Positions 49,331 through 57,896 of a stretch of 64,000 nt of DNA are shown piece by piece. The DNA is taken from NCBI GenBank assembly GCA_910574015.1, contig CAJSYQ010000003.1:1-64000 (forward strand), given 5' to 3'. The position numbers were made by a program, and so were the translations under genes. This stretch comes from Eubacteriaceae bacterium (GTDB lineage Bacteria > Bacillota > Clostridia > Lachnospirales > Lachnospiraceae). How positions within the stretch are numbered: the first letter of the stretch is position 1; each line of letters begins with the position of its first letter. The notes under the pieces are model-generated. The model did no database searches. It was not told the DNA's origin and worked only from the letters and a program-made list of their open reading frames with translations.

Positions 49331-50641
49331 ATGTGGGCATATGAAAGTGTATTTTATCAGATTTATCCGCTGGGATTCTGCGGGGCGCCATTTGAAAATG
49401 ACGGGGAGGAGAACTCCCGGATCCTGAAGGTCATGGACTGGATTCCCCATATTAAGAAGCTGGGGGCGAATGCGGTTTATTTTTCCCCGGTTTTTGAGTC
49501 GGATACCCATGGTTATAATACAAGGGATTATAAAAAGATAGACTGCCGGCTGGGAACCAATGAGGATTTTGCCAGGGTGTGTGAGGAGATGCATACAGCT
49601 GGGATCCGGGTTGTACTGGACGGAGTATTTAATCATGTGGGAAGGGGCTTCTGGGCTTTTCAGGATGTCCTGCAGAATCGCGAAAATTCCCGTTACAGGG
49701 ACTGGTTCCATATCGACTTCGGCGGAAATTCCGGTTACAATGACGGCCTGTGGTACGAGGGATGGGAGGGTAATTATGACCTTGTAAAAATAAATCTTCA
49801 TAACGAGGAGGTTGTTCAGCATATTTTTGATTCTGTGAAATTCTGGGTGGATACCTTTGATATAGACGGGCTGCGTCTCGATGTGGCATACTGCCTGGAT
49901 CAGGGATTTTTGAAACGCCTGCGCCAGTTCACCAGCTCCCTGAAAGAGGAATTTTATCTGGTGGGGGAGACGCTGCATGGAGATTATAAACAGTGGATGA
50001 ACGATGAAATGTGCCATTCCGTCACAAACTATGAGTGCTATAAGGGACTTCATTCCAGCTTCAACAGCATGAATATGTTCGAGATCTGCCATTCTCTGGC
50101 CAGACAGTTCGGACCGGAGGACTGGACATTGTATAAAGGAAGGCATCTTCTGAGCTTTGTGGACAATCATGATGTCAGCCGTATTGCCAGCATCCTCAGC
50201 AATGAAAAGCATCTCCCGCTGATCTATGCCATGTGCTTCGGCATGCCGGGAGTTCCCTGTGTGTACTATGGAAGTGAGTGGGGGGCAAAGGGGGACAAGA
50301 GCGAAGGCGACCCGGCGCTGCGGGTCAGCTTTGACCAGCCGGAGTTTGGCAGGCTGGCGGAATGGATCGCCAGGCTGTCTGAGGCAAAGAAAGGAAGCAG
50401 AGCCCTGAATTATGGAAGCTTTCGAAATATTGTGCTGACGAATCACCAGTGCATCTTTGAGCGCGCCTGTGAGGAGGAAAGGGTCCTGGTGGCCATCAAT
50501 GCATCGGATGCGCCCTATACGGCACATTTTGATGCCGGCTGCGGTATGGCAGAAGACCTGATCACGGGAGAAGCCCATGATTTTGGAGGTGGAAGCGAGC
50601 TTCCCCCCTATTCGGCAGCATTCTGGAAGATGGAAAGATAA
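49331..50641 (+). CDS. Cytosolic GH13 alpha-glucan hydrolase (maltodextrinase-like)
   Basis: 436 residues with no signal peptide, so intracellular. GH13 regions in order: region I DGVFNHVG, region II GLRLDVAY with nucleophile Asp, region III LVGETLHGDYK with acid Glu, and region IV FVDNHDVSR. A short beta-domain ends it. It probably cleaves maltodextrins or cyclodextrins taken up by the cell; exact specificity is not readable. Ribosome site aaggagga. The cre-like site upstream fits sugar control. Confidence 0.92.
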   Translation: MWAYESVFYQIYPLGFCGAPFENDGEENSRILKVMDWIPHIKKLGANAVYFSPVFESDTHGYNTRDYKKIDCRLGTNEDFARVCEEMHTAGIRVVLDGVFNHVGRGFWAFQDVLQNRENSRYRDWFHIDFGGNSGYNDGLWYEGWEGNYDLVKINLHNEEVVQHIFDSVKFWVDTFDIDGLRLDVAYCLDQGFLKRLRQFTSSLKEEFYLVGETLHGDYKQWMNDEMCHSVTNYECYKGLHSSFNSMNMFEICHSLARQFGPEDWTLYKGRHLLSFVDNHDVSRIASILSNEKHLPLIYAMCFGMPGVPCVYYGSEWGAKGDKSEGDPALRVSFDQPEFGRLAEWIARLSEAKKGSRALNYGSFRNIVLTNHQCIFERACEEERVLVAINASDAPYTAHFDAGCGMAEDLITGEAHDFGGGSELPPYSAAFWKMER

Positions 50642-50667
50642 ATTTAGAAGAAAGGATGTATGATACT

Positions 50668-52017
50668 ATGAAAACAGGGAAGAAACAGATCAAGGGCGCG
50701 GCAGCGCTTGGACTTTCGCTGGCTGTACTGGCGGCTGCGTTCTGCGTAAATACGGTAAAGGCGGAAGAGACTCCGGCAGCTGATGCGGCACAGGGAGCGC
50801 AGGATCCACAGACTCCGCAGGAAACACCGGCGCCGGGACCGACTGCGGAAAATGACTATCAGCAGGGCAAAGTGTATAAAATTTCCCCAAAGAGCAAACC
50901 GCTGAAGGCATCCAAATTTGCGAAATCTGCTCTGTACAATAAGAAAACCAGGGCATATTTTACGATCCGGTCCTATATGGAGAAGTTCCAGAAGTCAGGA
51001 AAGGGAACCTTGATCCTGAAAAAAGGGACCTATACCATAACGAATACGATCCAGGTACCCTCCCATGTCACTATTGTATTTGAGAAGGGTGTTAAGATCG
51101 TGAAGGGAACAAAGACCGGTACAAAGAAGATGCCGGCATCCATTACGGTATTTCAGCTGATCCGGCAGTCCAAAAGTAAGAAGAAGGGCGCCTATGGAGG
51201 GCATAATGGAGAGAAAAATATTCATTTTGTGGGAAAGGGAAATGTGACCATTGACCTGAAATACATGAAAAATGCCATTGGTATCGTGATGGGGCACAAT
51301 AAGGACGTCACGGTGGACGGCATAAATTTTCAGAAAATGAATAACGGACATTTTCTTGAGATTGATGCGGCTCAAAATGTAACGATCACCAATTGTTCTT
51401 TTAAAAAGGTGAAGAATAAGTCTGATTATGTGAAGGAAGCCATCAACCTGGATACGCCGGATAAGACAACGGAGGGCTTTCACAATGCCTGGTCCAAATA
51501 TGACAAGACGCCCAATGAGAATGTAACCATTGAGAACTGTCGTTTTTCTGATCTTGGACGTGCCATTGGGACTCACAAATACAGCGCCAGAGGCAATAAC
51601 CAGATCTATCACAGCAATATTGCCATCCGAGGCAATCAGATCAGCAATATGAGATGGGACTCACCGATCCGTGTTATGAACTGGAAAGATTCTGTTCTGG
51701 AAAATAATACGATCAATACCGTAAAGCAGAAGGGAAAGAGCGATACCCGCGGTATTCTGGTGAGCGGCGGGGTGAACGTATCTGTTAAAAACAACAGCAT
51801 TTCCGGGACAGGACGGCCGATACAGTTTATAGCCTGGAAAAATAAGGGACCGGGATCGAAATATCCTGTCACATACAATTCCCTGACAGAAGAAAATCTG
51901 GCGGATCTTGCCACCAATGTGGCAAAGAAAATGTCTTCCGGAGAATATTTTGTGCGGATCAATCCGAAATATAATGTATTCACCGATGCGCAGAAGGTAG
52001 ATATTAAAAAAGGATAA
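50668..52017 (+). CDS. Secreted right-handed beta-helix protein (pectate-lyase-like)
   Basis: 449 residues from ATG 50668; an ATG at 50656 overlaps the aaagga site. Signal peptide AALGLSLAVLAAAFCVNTVK with cleavage near AEE, then a Pro/Ala-rich linker, then a parallel beta-helix: ILKKGTYTITNTIQVPSHVT, VTIDLKYMKNAIGIVMGHNK, VTITNCSF and VTIENCRFSDLGRAIG turns. It is lysine-rich. Likely extracellular glycan binding or cleavage; no classic pectate-lyase catalytic motif is obvious. Confidence 0.8.
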   Translation: MKTGKKQIKGAAALGLSLAVLAAAFCVNTVKAEETPAADAAQGAQDPQTPQETPAPGPTAENDYQQGKVYKISPKSKPLKASKFAKSALYNKKTRAYFTIRSYMEKFQKSGKGTLILKKGTYTITNTIQVPSHVTIVFEKGVKIVKGTKTGTKKMPASITVFQLIRQSKSKKKGAYGGHNGEKNIHFVGKGNVTIDLKYMKNAIGIVMGHNKDVTVDGINFQKMNNGHFLEIDAAQNVTITNCSFKKVKNKSDYVKEAINLDTPDKTTEGFHNAWSKYDKTPNENVTIENCRFSDLGRAIGTHKYSARGNNQIYHSNIAIRGNQISNMRWDSPIRVMNWKDSVLENNTINTVKQKGKSDTRGILVSGGVNVSVKNNSISGTGRPIQFIAWKNKGPGSKYPVTYNSLTEENLADLATNVAKKMSSGEYFVRINPKYNVFTDAQKVDIKKG

Positions 52018-52077
52018 TTATTTCAATACAACATTCAAGACCCTTCAAGACAACTCAATAAAAATTTTACTTTTCTT

Positions 52078-52128
52078 AAAAGCCTCTTTGTGTTATCATA
52101 AAAGAAGATATGCTAAGGAGGCTTTTTT
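52078..52128 (+). terminator. Terminator whose 3' arm carries the glnS ribosome site
   Basis: AAAAGCCTC (52078-52086) pairs with GAGGCTTTT (52118-52126) and ends in T6. The loop contains an extended -10 TGTTATCAT (52091-52099), so transcripts starting there escape the hairpin while readthrough from upstream can form it. Confidence 0.6.
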
Positions 52129-52130
52129 GT

Positions 52131-53801
52131 ATGTCAGAAATCAAGGAAGAGGTTGTGACAAGAAATTTTATTGAGAATGAGATAGACAGGGATCTGGCGC
52201 AGGGGGTCTACGATCAGGTAGTGACCAGGTTCCCGCCGGAACCAAACGGGTATCTGCACATCGGACATGCGAAGTCCATTATTTTGAACCAGGGACTGGC
52301 AAAGCAGTATAACGGGACGTTTAATCTACGGTTTGACGATACGAATCCTCAGAAGGAGAAGGAAGAATTCGTACAGTCTATTATGGAAGATGTGGAGTGG
52401 ATCTGCGGCGGCAGGCCGCCGGTATATTTTGCATCGGGCTACTTTGATCAGATGTACGAATGTGCGGTGAAGCTGATTCAGAAGGGGAAAGCATATGTAT
52501 GCGATCTGTCCCCGGAGGAGATCCGGGAATACAGAGGGACGCTGACTGAACCGGGGAAAGACAGTCCATACCGCAGCCGTACTGTGGAAGAGAATCTGAG
52601 ATTGTTTGAGGGGATGAAAAACGGGGAGTGTGAGGACGGCTCCCGGGTGCTGAGGGCGAAGATTGATATGGCATCTCCGAATATCAATATGCGGGATCCT
52701 ATTATTTACCGGGTGGCGCATCTGCATCATCACAATACAGGTGATGAATGGTGCATCTATCCGATGTATGATTTTGCGCATCCTATTGAGGACGCTGTGG
52801 AGGGGATCACCCACTCCATCTGCACCTTGGAGTTTGAGGACCACCGGCCATTGTATGACTGGGTTGTGAGGGAATGTGAATTTGAGGTTCCGCCAAGGCA
52901 GATTGAATTTGCCAAGATGTACCTGACCAATGTTGTTACAGGGAAGCGATATATTAAGAAGCTGGTGGAGGATGGTATCGTAGACGGCTGGGACGATCCC
53001 CGTCTCGTGACTATTACGGCACTGCGCCGCCGCGGTTATACGGCGTCCTCCATCCGTAAATTTATGGAGTTGTGCGGTGTCTCTAAATCAAACAGCTCCG
53101 TTGACTATGCCATGTTGGAGTACTGTATCCGTGAGGATCTGAAGATGAGCCAGCCGAGGATGATGGCGGTACTGGACCCGATCCGTCTGGTGATCGATAA
53201 TTATGATGAGGGTGCCATGGAATATCTGGATGTGCCTAATAATCAGGAAAACCCCGATCTTGGCACAAGGAAGGTTCCCTTTGGCAGGGAACTGTATATC
53301 GAGCGGGAAGATTTTATGATCGAACCGCCGAAAAAATATTTCCGTCTGTTCCCGGGAAATGAAGTCCGTCTCATGAGCGCTTATTTTGTTACCTGTACGG
53401 GTTATGAGACAGATGAAAATGGAAATGTCACCGTTGTACACTGTACATACGATCCGGAGACGAAAAGCGGCTCTGGATTTACCGGGAGGAAAGTAAAAGG
53501 TACGATCCACTGGGTGGCAGCAGATACGGCGGCCAAAGCAGAGGTGCGTCTGTATGAGAATATTGTAGATGAAGAAAAGGGCGTCTACAATGAAGACGGC
53601 TCAGTAAATGTGAATCCAAATTCCCTTACGGTCTGTGAGGAATGCTATATGGAACCGGCGCTTGCAGAGGCGGCACCGGGAGATAAATTTCAGTTTATGC
53701 GGACGGGATTCTTCTGTGTGGATACGAAAGATACCACGGAGGAGCATCAGGTTTTCAATCGTATCGTATCATTGAAAAGTTCTTACCGTCCAGGTAAGTA
53801 A
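52131..53801 (+). CDS. glnS: Glutamine--tRNA ligase
   Basis: 556 residues from ATG 52131 with aaggagg 9 bases upstream. Class I synthetase of the GlnRS/GluRS family: [16 protein letters not shown] (HIGH 43-46), [36 protein letters not shown], then the two anticodon beta-barrels ending near the C-terminus. At the KMSKS position it reads [15 protein letters not shown] (VTGKR 269-273) instead of VMSKRK. Length and the GlnRS-specific TNP and THS motifs support glutamine specificity. Confidence 0.93.
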   Translation: MSEIKEEVVTRNFIENEIDRDLAQGVYDQVVTRFPPEPNGYLHIGHAKSIILNQGLAKQYNGTFNLRFDDTNPQKEKEEFVQSIMEDVEWICGGRPPVYFASGYFDQMYECAVKLIQKGKAYVCDLSPEEIREYRGTLTEPGKDSPYRSRTVEENLRLFEGMKNGECEDGSRVLRAKIDMASPNINMRDPIIYRVAHLHHHNTGDEWCIYPMYDFAHPIEDAVEGITHSICTLEFEDHRPLYDWVVRECEFEVPPRQIEFAKMYLTNVVTGKRYIKKLVEDGIVDGWDDPRLVTITALRRRGYTASSIRKFMELCGVSKSNSSVDYAMLEYCIREDLKMSQPRMMAVLDPIRLVIDNYDEGAMEYLDVPNNQENPDLGTRKVPFGRELYIEREDFMIEPPKKYFRLFPGNEVRLMSAYFVTCTGYETDENGNVTVVHCTYDPETKSGSGFTGRKVKGTIHWVAADTAAKAEVRLYENIVDEEKGVYNEDGSVNVNPNSLTVCEECYMEPALAEAAPGDKFQFMRTGFFCVDTKDTTEEHQVFNRIVSLKSSYRPGK

Positions 53802-53824
53802 AATATAAAGAAGGGAAAATCAAT

Positions 53825-54670
53825 ATGAAAAATATTTTTGCTGGATTAGAGAGCCTTGGTCTGAAGGGAACAGATAAGGTTGATGTATTTGAAGAAAAAA
53901 CAGAAGAAAAAGCACATGAACAGGCAGAGCATCAGGAGAAGAAAAAAGAGGTGACAGAAGAGGATCTTTTGTTTGAGAAAAGCTATACCTGCCCGGTTTG
54001 TGACAATGAGTTTAAGAGCAAAATGGTACGCACGGGTAAGGTTCGTCTTGCAGGAGCGGATTCCGATCTGAGACCGAAGTATATGGGAGTGGATGCGCTG
54101 AAATACGATGCGGTACTCTGCCCAAAATGCGGATATGCGGCGCTGAACCGTTATTTTAACTTTATTATGGCGCGGCAGGCGGCCAATATTAAAGAACAGA
54201 TTTCAAAAACCTTTACCTATGAAGACAAGGAGGATAAGGTTTACGACTATGACGATGCCATTATGAGACATAAACTGGCATTGCTGAACACGGTGGTAAA
54301 GAATGGCAAGAACAGCGAACGCGCATACACCTGTCTGAAGCTGGCGTGGCTGTATCGCGGTAAGAGAGAAATGCTCCTGCAGCAGGAAGAACACGATAAG
54401 GATGAGGTGATTCAGCTTGCGACAGAGGAAAAGGAATTGCTGACCAATGCCTACGAGGGCTTTGAGTCCGCTTTCAGCCGGGAGGATTTCCCGATGTGCG
54501 GTATGGATCAGTATACCCTTCTTTATCTGCTGGCGGAGCTGGCGAGACGGATCGGGGACAATGAGGCTGCGGCACGACATGTCTCCAAAGTATTGGTAGG
54601 GAAAAATGTGCAGAAACGTATTAAGGATAAGGCAGTCGATCTGAAAGAGAAGCTTCATACACATGAGTAA
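53825..54670 (+). CDS. DUF2225 family protein
   Basis: 281 residues. An acidic, charged N-terminus is followed by a zinc-ribbon-like module (YTCPVCDNEFKSKMVRTGKV, then VLCPKCGYAALNRYF) and a long TPR-like helical domain (ARRIGDNEAAARHVSKVLVG). DUF2225 proteins are cytosolic and of unknown function. Ribosome site aagggaaa, 23 bases after glnS. Confidence 0.9.
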   Translation: MKNIFAGLESLGLKGTDKVDVFEEKTEEKAHEQAEHQEKKKEVTEEDLLFEKSYTCPVCDNEFKSKMVRTGKVRLAGADSDLRPKYMGVDALKYDAVLCPKCGYAALNRYFNFIMARQAANIKEQISKTFTYEDKEDKVYDYDDAIMRHKLALLNTVVKNGKNSERAYTCLKLAWLYRGKREMLLQQEEHDKDEVIQLATEEKELLTNAYEGFESAFSREDFPMCGMDQYTLLYLLAELARRIGDNEAAARHVSKVLVGKNVQKRIKDKAVDLKEKLHTHE

Positions 54671-54706
54671 GTGAGGCAGTGCCGGATGGAGGAAGGAGAG
54701 AGTCCT

Positions 54707-55820
54707 ATGAAAAATAACTGGCGGAAAAAGCTTCTGTCTGTTGTGCTTGTCCTGTTACTGGCCACCGGAAGTGTGGCTGCATTGCCTTCCGCTCTTGTGG
54801 TGAAGGCAAAAGGACAGCATGGAACTGCAGCGGAACCGGTTACAAAGAAAGAACTGAAGGATACCCCCCCTTCCCCGGAAGAATATGACGTAAATATGGG
54901 TATGCAGAGGGAGGCTAAGGATGGCGCATACAATGCCTATTTCCTCAAGGATAATATCCAGACGGTAAGGATCAGCCTGGATGAGAAAAATCTTAATTAT
55001 CTTCTACAGAATGCAGGAGATAAGCCTACGGTCATGACAGACCAGGTTGCCATCGGTCATGAGACCATCCATTATACTGGGCTGAAAACAAAGGGGAATT
55101 ATACCCTTGCTGAGACAAACCAGTCCGACAGCGACCGATTTTCCTTTACGGTGAATTTTGGCAAATATATTAAGAAGAAAAAAGGATATGCTGCCACCCA
55201 GAATTTTTATGGCTGTAATAAGATCAGTTTTAACAACTTCTTTTTTGATAAAACGATGATGAAGGAATACCTGGCACTGAAACCGCGATTATATACCTGT
55301 TTCCCTGAGGCTTCAGTCTGACGGCGGGAGGGAGACGCATCTGTACTCATATTCGGATGTGCAGGATGTCCTGACTCCGCTCTCAGCAGAGAAGATCATG
55401 GGCAGCCTATATTCCGCCGAGACATCTTCGATTCGGTATATTGCTGTTGTAAAGAAAAGCAGCACGAAGGGAATAACGGGAACAGATCTGCCGAAGGATG
55501 ATACGAAAAAGGCAGAAAAAGTTACGAGGCCGTCTCAGGTAAAGTCCCTAAAGGTGAAGAACAAGAGGAAGACAAAAGCAAATCTTACATGGAAAAAGGT
55601 AACCGGGGCAAAGGGGTATCAGGTACAGTATTCCATGAAGAAGAAGTTCCCTGCCAGAAAGACAAAGAAGAAAAATGCAGCAAAGAGGACGGTGACCATC
55701 AGCAGACTGAAAAAGAAGAAAACCTATTATTTCAGAGTGAGGGCGTATAAAAAGAAAGCCAACGGGAGCAAGGTATATGGGAAATGGAGTAAAGTAAAAA
55801 AAGTGAAGATTCGCAAGTAA
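54707..55820 (+). pseudogene. CotH-like spore coat kinase gene, internally deleted and frameshifted, with Fn3 tail
   Basis: From ATG 54707 (ggaaggag upstream) a signal peptide (VVLVLLLATGSVAALPSA) and the CotH start are clear: GLKTKGNYTLAETNQSDSDR, FSFTVNFGKYIKKKKGY, KISFNNFFFDKTMMKEYLAL. The frame stops at 55321, just where CotH proteins would continue for about 300 more residues. The next frame resumes with ETHLYSYSDVQDVLTPLSAE and ends in an Fn3-like domain (SQVKSLKVKNKRKTKANLTW ... YYFRVRAYKKKANGSKVYGK). CotH phosphorylates coat proteins; the catalytic core is missing here. Confidence 0.75.
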
Positions 55821-55861
55821 CCTGACATCATGATTTACAAATTTATAACCGGGGGATCGCC

Positions 55862-57811
55862 ATGAAAAAAGAAAAAAAAGAAAAGCTGGATAAGCGGGCG
55901 AAGGCTTTAAAGAAACAGGCAAAACAGGACGCCAGAGCGGCCAGAAAACAGGCAAAGAGTCCGAAAGTTAAGAAAGAGAAGAAGAGTAAGAGAGCAGAAA
56001 ATCCGAAAAAGGCCAATCCAAAGCCAAAGAAAGAGAAGCTGCCGAAGCAGAAAAAGGCAGGAAAGAAGTTTCCATGGAAGAGGAGAGAAAAGGCGTCGGG
56101 GAAAAAGGCAAAGCTGCCTATTAAATTCGAGATTTTCGCTGTTACCCTTGTGCCTCTTGTATTACTTGCAGCCATAATTACTGTATATACCGTGCATTCC
56201 ATGAGAAGCAGCCTGGCGGAGCAGACCATTTCAGGACTGAGGGATCTCAGTACCAGTGTGATCGGGGCTTATAATACACTGGACCGGGGAGCCTACGAGA
56301 TGAATGATAAATATCTCCGGAAGGGAGAGTACGAGATCACAAAGAATGAGTCTATGCTGGACAGCTTTGTGAAAAATTCGGAAGTTGAAGTTGCGCTGTA
56401 TTATGGCGACACGGTAGCTGCCACATCCATGACCAGCCACAAGACTGGAAAGAAGATCAATGGAGAAAAGGCACCAGCTGATATTGTGGAAGCTGTCATC
56501 AATAACAAGGAAGAGCATACGGATAATAATGCTTTTATCAACGACCGTTACTATTACGCCTACTATGCCCCTCTGAAGAATCCGGGAGGGAAGGTTGTGG
56601 GGATGATACTCACGGTGAAGCCGGTGAAAGAGACAGACGAGATGATTCGTGAGAATACCATTGGCATCCTTATTGTAGCTGCCATTCTGTTTGTATTGGC
56701 TGCCATTGTAGTTCTGCTGATTGCCAGCCGTATCGGAAGAGCTGTCAGAAGGGCGGGCAGGCTGCTGCATGATATTTCCCAGGGCGATCTGACCGTCTCC
56801 ATTGACAACCGGATGATGAAACGGAAGGATGAACTGGGCCTGATGGCGCAGGCACTGAAAGGACTTATGCATGAGCTGCATGGCGTCCTTGCCGATATCA
56901 AAAATTCCTCTGTCGTATTGTCGGAGGCAGGACAGGAGCTAAATCATTTTGCTGGTGATACGAAGATTACCGTCAATGAAGTGACGATGGCGGTTGAAGA
57001 TATTTCCCGGGGGGCGCTGACTCAGGTGGAGGATTTTGAAAAGGCTACCGATCATGTGTCTAATATGGGACTGACTATCGATCAGATCGTAAACGAAGTG
57101 GGAAATCTGTATCAGACGTCAGAATCCATGGAACAGTCCAAGACGGATGCAGAAAATATTATCGCAGAACTTTCAGCTTCCAGTGAAAAGACTTTCGAAG
57201 CCATAAGAATGATAGAGAATCAGGTAAATCTGACAGACGAGTCTGTCAGCAAGATCCAGGAGTCTGTGAAACTCATTTCTTCCATTGCGGAGGAGACGAA
57301 TATGCTCTCTCTGAATGCCAGCATTGAGGCCGCGCGTGCCGGTGATGCCGGCAAGGGCTTTGGCGTTGTGGCGACAGAGATTCAGAAGCTGGCAGAGGAG
57401 TCCAATCATTCGGCATCGACGATTGATAAGGTAATCCGCAATCTGGCATCGGAATCCCGCAACACAGTGGAGGCCATGGAGCATATGAATGGCATTATGC
57501 AGGAACAGCAGCAGAAACTGAGACAGACAAAAATGAAGTTTCAGGATGTCAGCTATGGAATCCAGTCCTCTATGTCTAAGATTCGGGATATCCGGACGGA
57601 ATCGGCAGCATGTGACGATGCCAGGGAAAATGTGACAGAGGTGATCCGGAATCTTTCATCTGTTACGGAGCAGAACGCTTCCGCCACGGAACAGACAACG
57701 GCATCCATGGACAACCTGAATACTACCATTGGAGTTCTTGCCGAGAAGGCGGATCAGCTGGAGACAATGGCGGAAAAGATGCAGGAAAATCTTGAATTCT
57801 TTAAGTTATAA
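55862..57811 (+). CDS. Methyl-accepting chemotaxis protein with lysine-rich cytoplasmic head
   Basis: 649 residues. The first 85 residues are extremely Lys/Arg/Ala-rich ([20 protein letters not shown] and similar). Then a helix ([18 protein letters not shown]), a single-Cache-like sensor of about 150 residues ([20 protein letters not shown]), a second helix, HAMP, and the signalling hairpin ([40 protein letters not shown]). The ribosome site is a weak cgggggatc. The basic head could bind nucleic acid or the membrane; relatives usually lack it. Confidence 0.92.
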   Translation: MKKEKKEKLDKRAKALKKQAKQDARAARKQAKSPKVKKEKKSKRAENPKKANPKPKKEKLPKQKKAGKKFPWKRREKASGKKAKLPIKFEIFAVTLVPLVLLAAIITVYTVHSMRSSLAEQTISGLRDLSTSVIGAYNTLDRGAYEMNDKYLRKGEYEITKNESMLDSFVKNSEVEVALYYGDTVAATSMTSHKTGKKINGEKAPADIVEAVINNKEEHTDNNAFINDRYYYAYYAPLKNPGGKVVGMILTVKPVKETDEMIRENTIGILIVAAILFVLAAIVVLLIASRIGRAVRRAGRLLHDISQGDLTVSIDNRMMKRKDELGLMAQALKGLMHELHGVLADIKNSSVVLSEAGQELNHFAGDTKITVNEVTMAVEDISRGALTQVEDFEKATDHVSNMGLTIDQIVNEVGNLYQTSESMEQSKTDAENIIAELSASSEKTFEAIRMIENQVNLTDESVSKIQESVKLISSIAEETNMLSLNASIEAARAGDAGKGFGVVATEIQKLAEESNHSASTIDKVIRNLASESRNTVEAMEHMNGIMQEQQQKLRQTKMKFQDVSYGIQSSMSKIRDIRTESAACDDARENVTEVIRNLSSVTEQNASATEQTTASMDNLNTTIGVLAEKADQLETMAEKMQENLEFFKL

Positions 57812-57843
57812 TAAATTTTCTTTGAGAAGTTATAAAAATTCTG

Positions 57844-57870
57844 TGTCCCCACAGCTGTGCTGCGGGGACA
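57844..57870 (+). other. Hairpin just upstream of alaS
   Basis: TGTCCCC-A-CAGC (57844-57855) pairs with GCTG-C-GGGGACA (57859-57870) around a 3-base loop with one mismatch. No T run follows. It may be a readthrough barrier or part of the alaS leader. Confidence 0.5.
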
Positions 57871-57896
57871 TCAGTACAATTTAGGAGGCAATAGCA

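Noticed and set aside
57844-57870. T-box or other riboswitch upstream of alaS
   Set aside because: The leader is only about 85 bases, and has a single hairpin and no T-box sequence.
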